In this document: positions 51,971 through 61,191 of the stretch, one piece after another
Layout of the letters: each line of letters begins with the position of its first letter
Numbering within the stretch: position 1 is the first letter of the stretch
Origin: an uncultured Acetatifactor sp.
GTDB taxonomy: Bacteria > Bacillota > Clostridia > Lachnospirales > Lachnospiraceae
Direction: 5' to 3'
Assembly: GCA_947586055.1 (NCBI GenBank)
Contig: CANPXL010000001.1
Coordinates: 124,001 to 188,000 of the forward strand
DNA length: 64,000 bases
Program-made: the position numbers and the translations under genes
Notes under the pieces: generated by a model
Database searches by the model: none
What the model was told of the DNA's origin: nothing
The model's input: the letters and a program-made list of their open reading frames with translations, nothing else

Positions 51971-53254
51971 TTACGGGGAAGTGTTTTCCCTGTGGCGGAG
52001 TGCTTCCTTCATCCTGCGCAGAGTGTCCGTCGTGGCTTCCTCGCCTGAGTAACGGACCTGTTCGTAAATCTCTGCCATCCGTTTCTCCCCAAGGCGCTCG
52101 CCGCACTCTCTCGCCGTGAGAACGCAAAGCTTTTCCGGCCTGCCCTCCGTCAGTTCTTCGGTGGAAGACAGAATCCGTTTTTTGTAGAGCCGGCGGATCT
52201 TCTGCGCCGGGCTTAAATATTCCGACAGTTTCCGTCCCTTTATCGGAACGGGCTGAATATCGCATTTTTCTCTTACGTCCGGTTCCGTCATGCGTTCCTC
52301 TTCCTTCTGCGCAAAAGACCTTCCATGAAAAAAATGTCTCCGCAGAAACCGGATCAGACGGAAGAGAAATACAAGCAGTCCGAATGCCAGCAGACAGGAC
52401 GCCGCCGTATAGGCCGCAAACTCCAGGATTTTCCAGATCAGGGCCGGTTCCTTCATTTCAATGGTATGGGGAACAGTCTGCTCCGGGAATCCCGGTTCCT
52501 GCAATATCTCAGCGGGGGGAGCCGTCTCCCGGGGAGAAGTGTGAAACAGCGACCGCAGCACATTTTGTATTCCCCGCTTTAAGGCGATCCACCACGCGCC
52601 GTAACTTCCGAGGTTGACAAGGAACAGAGACACGCCGGCTCCGGCGGCCACAAAGGCAAAAGCCATGCGGAATCCAGACCGGAACATGTCCGAGGCCGGA
52701 AAATATCCCGCGCTCTTTTCGTTTACGGAGAGAAATTCCAGATACTGCCGGATGTAGAGCGTCAGCGCATACAGTCCAAGGGCTCCGCACAGAGTGACAA
52801 CATACCACACTTCCCATCCCCGGACGGCCTGATATTTCAGCAGAAAGACGCATGCGCCCGTCGCCAGTATCCCCAGCGCCGGATGGATGGGCGCTGTGCG
52901 CTCCCCTGCGCGGCCCGCGTGGATAAAAAGGGACTGCAGCAGATATCCGCCCGCGCAGACGCCCGCAAGAAAAGCCGTGACGGACCCGCCCATGATATAC
53001 AGCGCTCCGGGCAGGATCACGCCCGCGGCCAGATGGGATAAAAACAGATTGAAGAATCCGCGAAACCGTCTTCTCAGGCAGGAATACAGCATCGGCAGAA
53101 TACCGCATACCGCCCAGAGAAGCAGTAAAACCCACGCTCCTCTCTCATACCCGGCTGCAAGGCCCCACACGGTGAGCGCCGGCGCAAACAGCATCCAGTG
53201 GTTTGTCTGCTGTGTCAGGATTTCCAGAAGCAGTTCTGTCTTTCTGTCCCTCAT
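51971..53254 (-). CDS. Membrane protein with DUF4129-like C-terminus, MoxR operon
   Basis: 427 aa. About nine membrane helices in residues 15-320, then a cytoplasmic tail with LSPAQKIRRLYKKRILSS and IYEQVRYSGEEATTD, resembling the DUF4129 end of transglutaminase-like proteins. The Cys-His-Asp transglutaminase core itself is absent. It follows moxR and the DUF58 gene, the usual order for a membrane or cell-wall related system in Gram-positives. Biological role unknown. Confidence 0.7.
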   Translation of the reverse strand: MRDRKTELLLEILTQQTNHWMLFAPALTVWGLAAGYERGAWVLLLLWAVCGILPMLYSCLRRRFRGFFNLFLSHLAAGVILPGALYIMGGSVTAFLAGVCAGGYLLQSLFIHAGRAGERTAPIHPALGILATGACVFLLKYQAVRGWEVWYVVTLCGALGLYALTLYIRQYLEFLSVNEKSAGYFPASDMFRSGFRMAFAFVAAGAGVSLFLVNLGSYGAWWIALKRGIQNVLRSLFHTSPRETAPPAEILQEPGFPEQTVPHTIEMKEPALIWKILEFAAYTAASCLLAFGLLVFLFRLIRFLRRHFFHGRSFAQKEEERMTEPDVREKCDIQPVPIKGRKLSEYLSPAQKIRRLYKKRILSSTEELTEGRPEKLCVLTARECGERLGEKRMAEIYEQVRYSGEEATTDTLRRMKEALRHRENTSP

Positions 53255-53272
53255 ACCGTTCCTTCCGAAATT

Positions 53273-54391
53273 TCAGATGTGGATCAGCTGTACATGCTCC
53301 CTCAGCGCTTCCGGCAGAATGGGAGGTTTGCTGCCGGAGACCGGGTAAAACCAGCGATATTCCCCGCCGCCCGCCTGATATCTGCCAAGAAGCGCCAGAA
53401 AATCATCATAGTGGTTCGGCGAGACAAAGCAGGTGATCACATCGCCCGCGTCGCTGAGGATCTTTTCTCCGAATGTATCCACAAAATTTACGGGTTTCCG
53501 TTCCGGATCGATCCTCGCCAGAGTCCGGTAAATAAAATCCATGTGGCTTCCTCCCGTCCCGGGAGATACGGCCACATAACGCCCCGATTCCATATCCATG
53601 CCGTTTCCATAGCACGATACCAGAAGCCCCTGATTCAGAAATTCCAGACAGATCCCCGCTGCAATCTGAATCGCCGCTTCCACGCAGTCCTCTTTTTTCA
53701 GGATGCTGTCATCCTGCAGATTGAAAAAAACACGAACGCTTCTCAGGGAAGTATAATTTTTCAGATTGACCTTCAGTTCGCCTGTCTTTGCGGTAGCCTT
53801 CCAGTTGACGGAACGCATGCTGTCGAAGGGCTGATATTCCCGGATGCCCCGGTACTCAAAAGGATCCTCCAGAAGATTGCGCCTGACCAGGATCTCACCG
53901 TTCAGTCTGGCAAGAGCCCGGGAAAGCTCTTCGCTGTTCCATGGCCTCGGATAGACATATAGCTGTGTCCGGACGGAAACGGTCGTTAGAAAACTGGTCG
54001 TCAGGAGAAGATCAGACGCGATCAGATCGGCGCCGTCAATCACATAAAAGCCCCGCTTTGTCCCCTTAAATTTCAGCGTTCGCGTCACACGTTCTCCGCT
54101 CCCTGCGCGGAATATATCGTACCGATAATACCGGTCCGTGGTTTTGGAGCCTCTGTCCGTACCGAAATCAAGACGGCGGTCCGTCTGAAATTTTACTTTC
54201 AGCATGGCAAGAGGAAGACGTTTTCTGTTTTCGACCACTTCTTTCAGCTCGCCCTGCTCTCCCTGAAAAATATGATCCTGCGCAAAGGAGAAAGAAACCT
54301 TCAGCCCTGAAAGCCAAAGGCGTCTGTACAGCCTGAGCTGTCCGTAATATAAAAGCAAAAACAGCAAGACGATCAGGACTAATCGGATCAT
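53273..54391 (-). CDS. DUF58 domain protein
   Basis: 372 aa. Two short N-terminal hydrophobic segments are largely reduced to one (VLIVLLFLLLYYG). The DUF58 signature is DPFEYRGIREYQPFDSMRSVNWKATAKTGEL (about 170-200), followed by a vWFA-like domain (SVRVFFNLQDDS). Works with the MoxR ATPase next to it (4-bp overlap). DUF58/MoxR pairs are thought to act as chaperone-like modules for membrane or metal-enzyme assembly. Confidence 0.85.
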   Translation of the reverse strand: MIRLVLIVLLFLLLYYGQLRLYRRLWLSGLKVSFSFAQDHIFQGEQGELKEVVENRKRLPLAMLKVKFQTDRRLDFGTDRGSKTTDRYYRYDIFRAGSGERVTRTLKFKGTKRGFYVIDGADLIASDLLLTTSFLTTVSVRTQLYVYPRPWNSEELSRALARLNGEILVRRNLLEDPFEYRGIREYQPFDSMRSVNWKATAKTGELKVNLKNYTSLRSVRVFFNLQDDSILKKEDCVEAAIQIAAGICLEFLNQGLLVSCYGNGMDMESGRYVAVSPGTGGSHMDFIYRTLARIDPERKPVNFVDTFGEKILSDAGDVITCFVSPNHYDDFLALLGRYQAGGGEYRWFYPVSGSKPPILPEALREHVQLIHI

Positions 54392-55338
54392 ACCTTAAAA
54401 TCCTCAGTGGGGACGACCGTTTCATGCAGGATCTGTTCCACCAGCGCGCCTGCCACATCCTGCCCGCCGGAACCGAACACAGGCACAATGCGGTGAGCCA
54501 GCACAGGCACGGCAAGGGCTCTGATGTCGTCCGGAGAGACGTAATTTCTGCCGTCCAGATACGCATACGCCTTGGCGCATCGAAGCAGCGCAAGACTTCC
54601 GCGGGTGCTGACGCCCGCAAGGACCTGCTCCCTTTCTCTGGTTGCCCGCACAATGTCGATCAGATATTCCCTGACGCAAGGGTGTACGAATACGGCGTTT
54701 GCCTCCGCCCGGGCGCGCAGGATCTCATCGCCGGTGACGACGCTCTCCAGCGTCGTAAGGGGATCCGTCTCCATATAGCGGTCCAGAACCTCAAGCTCCT
54801 GTTCCCTTTCGGGAAGACCCATGGAAAGCTTCATGAGAAACCGGTCCATCTGTGCCTCCGGCAGCGGAAACGTGCCCGCGGTCTCCACCGGATTCTGGGT
54901 GGCAATGACAAAGAAAGGCGCCGGCAGGGCCAGGGTCTCTCCGTCGATGGTGACCTGGCGCTCCTCCATACATTCCAGAAGGCCGGCCTGGGTTCTCGGG
55001 GTTGCCCGGTTGATTTCGTCGGCGAGAAGGAAATTCGTGAAAACAGGGCCCCTTCTCAGGACAAATTCGTTCGTCCTGCGGTCAAAGATATTGATGCCGG
55101 TAATGTCGCCGGGAAGCAGGTCCGGCGTAAACTGGATCCGTGAAAAATTCAGGGAGACGGTTCTGGCAACGGTCTTTGCCAGTTTTGTCTTCCCGGTTCC
55201 CGGCACATCCTCCAGAAGAACGTGCCCGTCCGCGAGAAGCGCCGTCAGAAGACAGCGCGCCGTATGTTCCTGCCCTACGATGACTTTGGAAATGTTCGTC
55301 AGGATCTTTTCGGAAAGAATGCGGCCGGAATGCTCCAT
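54388..55338 (-). CDS. MoxR family AAA+ ATPase
   Basis: 316 aa. Walker A EDVPGTGKTKLAKT (~38-51), Walker B FLLADEINRATPRTQ, sensor 1 FVIATQNPVE and a C-terminal lid (YLIDIVRATREREQVLAGVS). First gene of a seven-gene minus-strand unit that ends with the Nudix gene. Promoter at 55392-55421. Confidence 0.93.
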   Translation of the reverse strand: MEHSGRILSEKILTNISKVIVGQEHTARCLLTALLADGHVLLEDVPGTGKTKLAKTVARTVSLNFSRIQFTPDLLPGDITGINIFDRRTNEFVLRRGPVFTNFLLADEINRATPRTQAGLLECMEERQVTIDGETLALPAPFFVIATQNPVETAGTFPLPEAQMDRFLMKLSMGLPEREQELEVLDRYMETDPLTTLESVVTGDEILRARAEANAVFVHPCVREYLIDIVRATREREQVLAGVSTRGSLALLRCAKAYAYLDGRNYVSPDDIRALAVPVLAHRIVPVFGSGGQDVAGALVEQILHETVVPTEDFKV

Positions 55339-55391
55339 AGCTGATCAGGTTCCTTTCTTCTTTTACCGTTTCACAGGCTGTTCTCTGTAAA

Positions 55392-55421
55392 ATTGTACTA
55401 CCTTACGGCAGCGGTTGTCCA
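55392..55421 (-). promoter_or_regulatory. moxR operon promoter
   Basis: Minus strand TGGACA (55421-55416), 18-bp spacer, TACAAT (55397-55392). Confidence 0.65.
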
Positions 55422-55566
55422 TAGTTAATTCACAAAAAGTCCGGACGCATCCCCGCGCTTCCCCTTCTCATCCGGATGTTAATTTTGCCGGTTTTCAAAG
55501 ACGGACGCATAAAAGGAAGGAACGCGCATATTTTATAATAATCCATTGGACGGGTCAGGCATTGCG

Positions 55567-55935
55567 ATGAATGAGGTAAGCACGGAAAACAGACTGCGGC
55601 TTTTAAAACAGATCCGGCTGCGGTACGAGGAAGATCAGAACGATTTGAGCAGCCGGGAACGGATCCTGTACGGACACAGCAGCCGTCCGGCCGTCGCCAG
55701 ATACAATTATGACGGGAACAGACGGGAAGAGGAACTGTCGGAAGGGCAGCCTTCATCTTTTCGTCTGCGCCTTGCCGTAGCGCTGCTTCTGGCCGCGGCG
55801 GTGATCTTCATGGACAGGAACCGGATCAGTCTGGCCGGGATCACCTCGGATCAGGTCTATGGGGCGATCTCGGCCGACTATGAGGAAAAGCTTGAGGAAT
55901 GGGCGTCGGATCGCGGTCTACAGCCGCCCACATAA
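55567..55935 (+). CDS. Small single-pass membrane protein, possibly sporulation-linked
   Basis: 122 aa from the ATG at 55567 (MNEVSTENRLRLL). Basic, Arg-rich N-terminal half (ERILYGHSSRP, NRREEELSEG), one membrane helix (~72-88, LRLAVALLLAAAVIFM) and a short acidic external tail. No family recognised. An upstream CATATTTTA (55528) fits the SigK -10 pattern CATANNNTA, and TATAAT lies at 55534, so either late mother-cell or housekeeping expression is possible. Its last 18 bp overlap the end of the convergent HelD-like gene. Confidence 0.6.
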   Translation: MNEVSTENRLRLLKQIRLRYEEDQNDLSSRERILYGHSSRPAVARYNYDGNRREEELSEGQPSSFRLRLAVALLLAAAVIFMDRNRISLAGITSDQVYGAISADYEEKLEEWASDRGLQPPT

Positions 55936-58900
55936 CAAACGGCAGGCGTTTTCCAGCTCATCTCGGCTGTTCCCGACGATAACATACATCTCCGTCTGAC
56001 CGCGGACGTCCGCGCACAGCCAGGCGTCTTTGGAGGGACGGTCGCAGAAGAACACCGGGCCGTCGGCCGGTATCAACAGGCCGTATCCTCTGTCGGAACA
56101 TATAAAGGCAGGTCTTTTCCTGCCGTCCGGCCAGGAGCCTTTGTCCGGCGTGATGTACCTTGCGTCGCCCCGCAGATCGACAGGATCCTTTCCCTCTCCG
56201 CCCAGAGCGAAAAGCCGTTCCGTTTTGCCGCTCTTCAGGAAAAGCCGGCTTCTCTTCCAGCCATTCTGCCGGTCTTCCACCAGCCGGGATTCCCTCTCCT
56301 TTTCCGAAAACAGTTCTTTTTTCTCCCTGTTGCAGCAGCAAAGACTGCCTGTGGCTTTACTGACCCTGAGAAAAAACTTTTCCGAAGCGAGTTCCACCGC
56401 GGCCGACGTTTCACGGCAGGTCCAGGACCGCCAGCTCCCGTCGTATACGATCGACGGGGGAAGGGAGTCGGTCAGGCGTCCGCCGTCCTGGGCGAAACTG
56501 ATGCGGACGATCTTAGCCGTGACGGGACGGATGCAAAGGATCCCGTACCGGCTCTGTAGCCGGACTGCGCTTTTGTCTTTTGTGACCCATCGAACCGCAA
56601 GATCCGCTCTGGTATGTCCGGGCAGAATCAGTTCCCGGTCCGGCACAGGCGTGCCGAAAGCCGGACAAACACCGGAGACTTTCTTTTCCGCCCGATCCTC
56701 ATAAGACGCCTTCCTGTTTTCGGGCGCGGGGGAACGGCCCGGCGCCGCGCTGTCCGGTGCGGACGGTTTGGACGTCCCCTTGAGAGCTGCCGCCGGTGCG
56801 GACGTCGGCATCGGCTTTTCTGTGTAGGAAGTCCGCGGTTTTGCATGCTCCGGCGTGGCATGAGAAACGGCAGGTTTGATCACGGCTCTGGCTCTCGGTC
56901 TTGGTCGGGATCCGTTTTCCGACGATCCTGTTTTTGGTTCGGGATCCGTTTCCCCGACGGTTTTTGCCTCTCCCCCGATTTCCGTACGGCTGTCGGCGTT
57001 CGCTTCCCCGCCGTTTTCGTCTTCCGGGGAACATGCCGGCGCAGCCTCTTCCGGTGCGGGATCCGCGATCAGCCCTGTGAGATCGCCCGTATGGAGCACG
57101 CACAGCTCGTGAAGCGCCCTTGTCGCCGCCACATAGAGAAGTCTGGCGTGTCCGTCGTCCACGGGATAGTCTTCTCTTGTGGGATTCAGGATCAGTACCG
57201 CATCAAATTCCAGTCCCTTCGTGTATTCCACGGGAAGCACCATGACGCCGCTTCCGAATTCCGCCGTTTCCAGATCCGTTCCGGAAAGAGGAAGCATCGG
57301 GGAAAGCGCCTTTACAACGTCCCGGGCCTGCCTTTCGGTGCGGCAGATCAGCGCGATGGTGGCAAGCCCTCTCTCCTGCCAGTCCCTGCAGACTTCCGCC
57401 GCCCGCCGCAGAAGCTCTTCTGCCGGAGCCGGACAGACCTGCGGCTCCTGTCCATGGCGGATGATCGGTTCCGAGGGATAACGGAAAAATCTGCCGTGGT
57501 TTAAAATCGCGGCAGCAAAATGTGAAATCTCGATGGTGTTGCGGTAACTTTTTCTGAGGGTGTCAAAATGATCCGCCGGATCGGGAAGAAACAGTTTTTT
57601 CAGGCTTTCCCAGTCATTCAGGCCAAAGCCGAAATGAATATTCTGAGAGACGTCTCCCATGATCGTATAAGTGCATCCCCGGACGCAGGCGTTGAGACAG
57701 TGCCAGACCATCATCCCGAAATCCTGAGCTTCGTCCACCACGATATGGTGGGCCTCGCTGATCACTTCCGTCTCCCTTGTGCGATGATAGATATAGGCAA
57801 GCGCCGCCAGATCACAGACGTCAAATTCCCGGTCCGGCATCTCTACGGACATGCCTTTTGACGCCTGCCGAAGCAGGAAATCCCGATACAGCCGGTAGGA
57901 GGAAATGCTCCATTTCCCTGAGCCGTACCGGTTCCGGTATGCCTTTAAAATGGCCTTTTTCTCTTCGTCCGTATATTTGATGCCCTTCCCGAGAAACTCT
58001 TCCTGAAGCTTTTTGGACAGCCGCTCGTTCAGCATATTGATCTTGCTCTGAATGGAGATATGCGGATTCTGGTCGAGATACCGCTTCACGGCATCCCCGT
58101 CCATCAGCAGAATCAGCGGATCGTCCGCCGTACTTTTGTCATGGACGCCGCTTTTTCCGTCCTGGATTCCTTCCACGAACTGACGGGGATTCAGATATAT
58201 TGATTGGTCAGAGATCGTTTTCCGCTCCAGCTCGTTCAGAAACGTCTCCAGATCCCGGAACCAGTCCGCGTCGCCCTTCCGGCGGAACCCATCCGTCTCC
58301 GGGCCCTGCGCGCTCTTTCTGATACGGTACTTTTTCCCGTCCCATTCCTCATAGAGCAGGCGGACGAACAGCTGCTCCATTGTCATCTGCCGCACCCCGT
58401 GTACGTCCAGATCCGGCAGTACGCCGGTGATATAGTTCAGGAGGATCCGGTTGCTTCCCACAATGTAGAAATCCTCGGGCCGGAACCGCTCCGCGTAGTT
58501 GTAAAGGATGTAAGAGATCCTGTGCATTGCCACCGTGGTCTTTCCGGAGCCCGCGGCGCCCTGCACGATGACATTATGATAGGGGGAACGGCGGATGATC
58601 TCGTTCTGCTCTTTTTGAATGGTGGCGACGATCTCTCCCAGAACCGCCTGCTTGCTGCGGGCGAGATACTTTGTCAACAGTTCGTCGTTGGAGATCACTT
58701 CGCTGTCAAAGTAGTCCAGAAGCGTTCCGTCTGCAATCTCATACGTCCGTTTCCGTTTCAGGTCGATTTCGCGCCCGGTTCCGTCCGGCGCAAGGTAGCC
58801 GCATTTTCCCAAACCATTTTCATAATAGGCGTTTGCCACCGGCGCCCGCCAGTCAATTACCTCCTGATGTGTGGCGTCCCGCGCGATTCCGCCCCGTCCG

Positions 58901-59214
58901 ATATAAAGAGTCTCGTCCTGATCCGTCTCGGCATCCTTAAAGTCGATCCGCCCGAAGTAGGGCTTCTTCAGGGCCTTTTCATTCCGGACAAGCGCCCTCT
59001 TCATATGATCGTGCATCGTGATTGTGTTGCTCAACATTGTGTACACTTCTACGTCATTGTCGTGATAATGCTCCAGCATCTCGTCGATATCCGCCTGCAT
59101 TTCACTGACCTGACGGCCGTATTCCTCCATGTTTCCACGGATCACGGCAAGTGTCTTCTCCAGGTGCTTCTCCTCGTCTGCGCGGGAGGTTCCCTGAATG
59201 CGTCCTTTGGCCAT
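55918..59214 (-). CDS. HelD-like superfamily 1 helicase fused to a glycosidase-31 N-terminal-like domain
   Basis: 1098 aa. Residues 1-~718 form a HelD-type protein: an N-terminal coiled coil (~15-60), Walker A QGAAGSGKTTVAMHR (~218), DEAQDFG motif II, and LLYVAATRALHEL motif VI. HelD removes stalled RNA polymerase from DNA in Gram-positives. Residues ~719-846 are a Glu/Pro/Ala-rich linker. Residues ~847-1098 (55918-56676) resemble the N-terminal beta-sandwich of GH31 glycosidases: AKIVRISFAQDGG, KATGSLCCCNREKKELF, TERLFALGGEG, DLRGDARY, then a PAFICSDRGYGLLI stretch; the catalytic barrel is absent. HelD proteins normally end after the helicase core (~700-780 aa). It is the last gene of the his operon (23 bp after hisIE). 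Confidence 0.85.
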   Translation of the reverse strand: MAKGRIQGTSRADEEKHLEKTLAVIRGNMEEYGRQVSEMQADIDEMLEHYHDNDVEVYTMLSNTITMHDHMKRALVRNEKALKKPYFGRIDFKDAETDQDETLYIGRGGIARDATHQEVIDWRAPVANAYYENGLGKCGYLAPDGTGREIDLKRKRTYEIADGTLLDYFDSEVISNDELLTKYLARSKQAVLGEIVATIQKEQNEIIRRSPYHNVIVQGAAGSGKTTVAMHRISYILYNYAERFRPEDFYIVGSNRILLNYITGVLPDLDVHGVRQMTMEQLFVRLLYEEWDGKKYRIRKSAQGPETDGFRRKGDADWFRDLETFLNELERKTISDQSIYLNPRQFVEGIQDGKSGVHDKSTADDPLILLMDGDAVKRYLDQNPHISIQSKINMLNERLSKKLQEEFLGKGIKYTDEEKKAILKAYRNRYGSGKWSISSYRLYRDFLLRQASKGMSVEMPDREFDVCDLAALAYIYHRTRETEVISEAHHIVVDEAQDFGMMVWHCLNACVRGCTYTIMGDVSQNIHFGFGLNDWESLKKLFLPDPADHFDTLRKSYRNTIEISHFAAAILNHGRFFRYPSEPIIRHGQEPQVCPAPAEELLRRAAEVCRDWQERGLATIALICRTERQARDVVKALSPMLPLSGTDLETAEFGSGVMVLPVEYTKGLEFDAVLILNPTREDYPVDDGHARLLYVAATRALHELCVLHTGDLTGLIADPAPEEAAPACSPEDENGGEANADSRTEIGGEAKTVGETDPEPKTGSSENGSRPRPRARAVIKPAVSHATPEHAKPRTSYTEKPMPTSAPAAALKGTSKPSAPDSAAPGRSPAPENRKASYEDRAEKKVSGVCPAFGTPVPDRELILPGHTRADLAVRWVTKDKSAVRLQSRYGILCIRPVTAKIVRISFAQDGGRLTDSLPPSIVYDGSWRSWTCRETSAAVELASEKFFLRVSKATGSLCCCNREKKELFSEKERESRLVEDRQNGWKRSRLFLKSGKTERLFALGGEGKDPVDLRGDARYITPDKGSWPDGRKRPAFICSDRGYGLLIPADGPVFFCDRPSKDAWLCADVRGQTEMYVIVGNSRDELENACRLLCGRL

Positions 59215-59237
59215 ATCTGACTCCCTTTCTGAAAATG

Positions 59238-60524
59238 TTATCTTCTGGCGAGCTCCTGCGTAATTTCCTCCCAGGAAATATCCTTCTCCGCCATCAGAAC
59301 CATCATGTGATACAGGAAATCGCTGATTTCATATTTTACTTCCACCGCGCCGGGATTCTTTGCCGCGATTACGATTTCGGTGGCTTCTTCGCCCAGCTTC
59401 TTCAAGATCTTGTCGATTCCCTTGTCAAACAGATAATTGGTATAGGATCCCTCCCTTGGATGAATCTTTCTGTCTTTGATTACGTCAAAGACTTCCTGAA
59501 AGACCTGCAGCGGATTTCCCTTCTCCTGATATTCTTTTTTCGTGATCTCGTGAAAAAAGCAGCTTCTCGCGCCCGTGTGGCATGCGGCGCCGACCTGAGA
59601 TACCTGCGCGAGGATCGTATCCATATCGCAGTCCGCCGTCAGGCGCTTTACATACTGATAATGGCCGCTGGTCTCTCCCTTTACCCACAATTCCTGCCGG
59701 CTTCTGCTGTAATAAGTCATCTTTCCCGTCTGAAGGGTCCTGGCGTAGGCTTCTTCGTTCATATAGGCCATCATCAGGACCTCCCGCGTCCGGTAATCCT
59801 GAATTACCACAGGCACGAGACCGTCGCTGTTTTTCTTAAAGTCCTCCCACCGGTACGCGGCCTCAAGGGTTTCCACCGCGATTTTGTTTTCCCTGCAGAG
59901 CGTCTTTAAGGCGGGAATTTCCCTGTAATTGTTGTTTACAGCGTTCCCCGTGATGCCGCATACATTGTCATAGGCGAAGATCTCCAGCATCTTGTTCAGC
60001 GCAATGTTTTCGATCTGTACATAAAAAGGGAAGCTCATGATCTCCTGCGTCTGACGGATCTGGTGCGGATTCATCAGCACAAGTCCGGAGACAAACTTCT
60101 CAAGAAGCTCCTGATTCTCTTTCAGTGTCTTGGGATCGTGATAGGAAGCAAGAATCTTTTCCCGGCCGAATTTCAGGGAGATTTCTTCCGCGGCGGCAAG
60201 GTTGCTCTCCTTTTCGCAGTCCAGAATGGCCCTGCTGCAGCCGGCGTAGAGCAGCTTTTTCACATCCTCCATGCGCCGGATGTTTCCGGCCCCGATCACG
60301 TCTACCTCCGAAAGCGCGCAGATTTCCCTGATCCGCTCCAGCGCTTCCTCATGCGCCGCGTCCCCCTCGGACATGTCGAACACAATCAGTTCGTCGGCGT
60401 CGTTTTCGTTGTAGAGACGAACCAGTCTCAAGGGGTCCGTCTCCACAATGCTTCGGTCGTCCAGATTTTTCACTGCGTGGCCGTTCCAAAGATAAATACA
60501 TGGTACAAATTTCTTTACATTCAT
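59238..60524 (-). CDS. hisI: HisIE with an N-terminal degenerate HisA/HisF-like barrel
   Basis: 428 aa in three parts. Residues 1-~210 are a HisA/HisF-type barrel ([57 protein letters not shown]), but the catalytic Asp of the HisF 'PCLDV' motif is Tyr here, and the second Asp strand reads ILASYHD. Residues ~211-320 are HisI, phosphoribosyl-AMP cyclohydrolase ([42 protein letters not shown]), and ~330-428 are HisE, phosphoribosyl-ATP pyrophosphatase ([32 protein letters not shown]). The enzyme does steps 2 and 3 of histidine synthesis; the barrel is probably non-catalytic. Confidence 0.92.
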   Translation of the reverse strand: MNVKKFVPCIYLWNGHAVKNLDDRSIVETDPLRLVRLYNENDADELIVFDMSEGDAAHEEALERIREICALSEVDVIGAGNIRRMEDVKKLLYAGCSRAILDCEKESNLAAAEEISLKFGREKILASYHDPKTLKENQELLEKFVSGLVLMNPHQIRQTQEIMSFPFYVQIENIALNKMLEIFAYDNVCGITGNAVNNNYREIPALKTLCRENKIAVETLEAAYRWEDFKKNSDGLVPVVIQDYRTREVLMMAYMNEEAYARTLQTGKMTYYSRSRQELWVKGETSGHYQYVKRLTADCDMDTILAQVSQVGAACHTGARSCFFHEITKKEYQEKGNPLQVFQEVFDVIKDRKIHPREGSYTNYLFDKGIDKILKKLGEEATEIVIAAKNPGAVEVKYEISDFLYHMMVLMAEKDISWEEITQELARR

Positions 60525-60544
60525 TTCGTATACCTCAATCTGCC

Positions 60545-61135
60545 TTACAGCATTCCTTTTGTGCTCAGAACATCCGAAAGTCTGGGATCGAATCCAAGGG
60601 CCTGATCCAACGCCCTGGCAAAGGCCTTAAACGCCGCCTCTATCATGTGATGCGCGTTCACGCCGTCCAGAAGCTTCAGATGCAGATTCATACCGGCGCT
60701 GTAAGACACCGCATAAAAAAACTCCCTTGTCAGCGCCGTCTCAAACTCTCCGACCCGTTCGGAGGGAAAATCCGCGTCAAAACTAAAATACGGCCTGCCG
60801 CAGAGATCCACCGCGCAGAGGGCAAGGGCGTCATCCATGGGAAGAATGCAGGAACCGTATCTGCAGATTCCCTTCTTGTCTCCCGCAGCTTTCGCGATGG
60901 CCTGCCCAAGGACGATCCCGGTGTCCTCCACCGTGTGGTGGCCGTCCACGTTCAAGTCTCCCTTCACGCTGCAGGTAAGATCAAAAAAACCGTGTCTGGC
61001 AAATCCCTCCAGCATGTGGTCAAAAAAGCCGATTCCCGTTGAAATTCTGGCATTTCCGCACCCATCTGCATTAAAAACGACAGTGATGTCGGTTTCCTTT
61101 GTCCTGCGGCTTACTTCACCTGTCCTGTCTGTCAT
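60545..61135 (-). CDS. hisB: Imidazoleglycerol-phosphate dehydratase
   Basis: 196 aa, step 7 of histidine synthesis. Metal-binding His clusters: [31 protein letters not shown], and [17 protein letters not shown]. No fused phosphatase domain, so monofunctional. I take 61135 ([16 protein letters not shown]), the usual family start, with AGAGG upstream; 61174 is an in-frame alternative with GGAG. Confidence 0.95.
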   Translation of the reverse strand: MTDRTGEVSRRTKETDITVVFNADGCGNARISTGIGFFDHMLEGFARHGFFDLTCSVKGDLNVDGHHTVEDTGIVLGQAIAKAAGDKKGICRYGSCILPMDDALALCAVDLCGRPYFSFDADFPSERVGEFETALTREFFYAVSYSAGMNLHLKLLDGVNAHHMIEAAFKAFARALDQALGFDPRLSDVLSTKGML

Positions 61136-61191
61136 ATCATACCTCTTTTCCGCGCCGCTCTCCGCGCCTGACATTTCTTCTCCATCTCACG

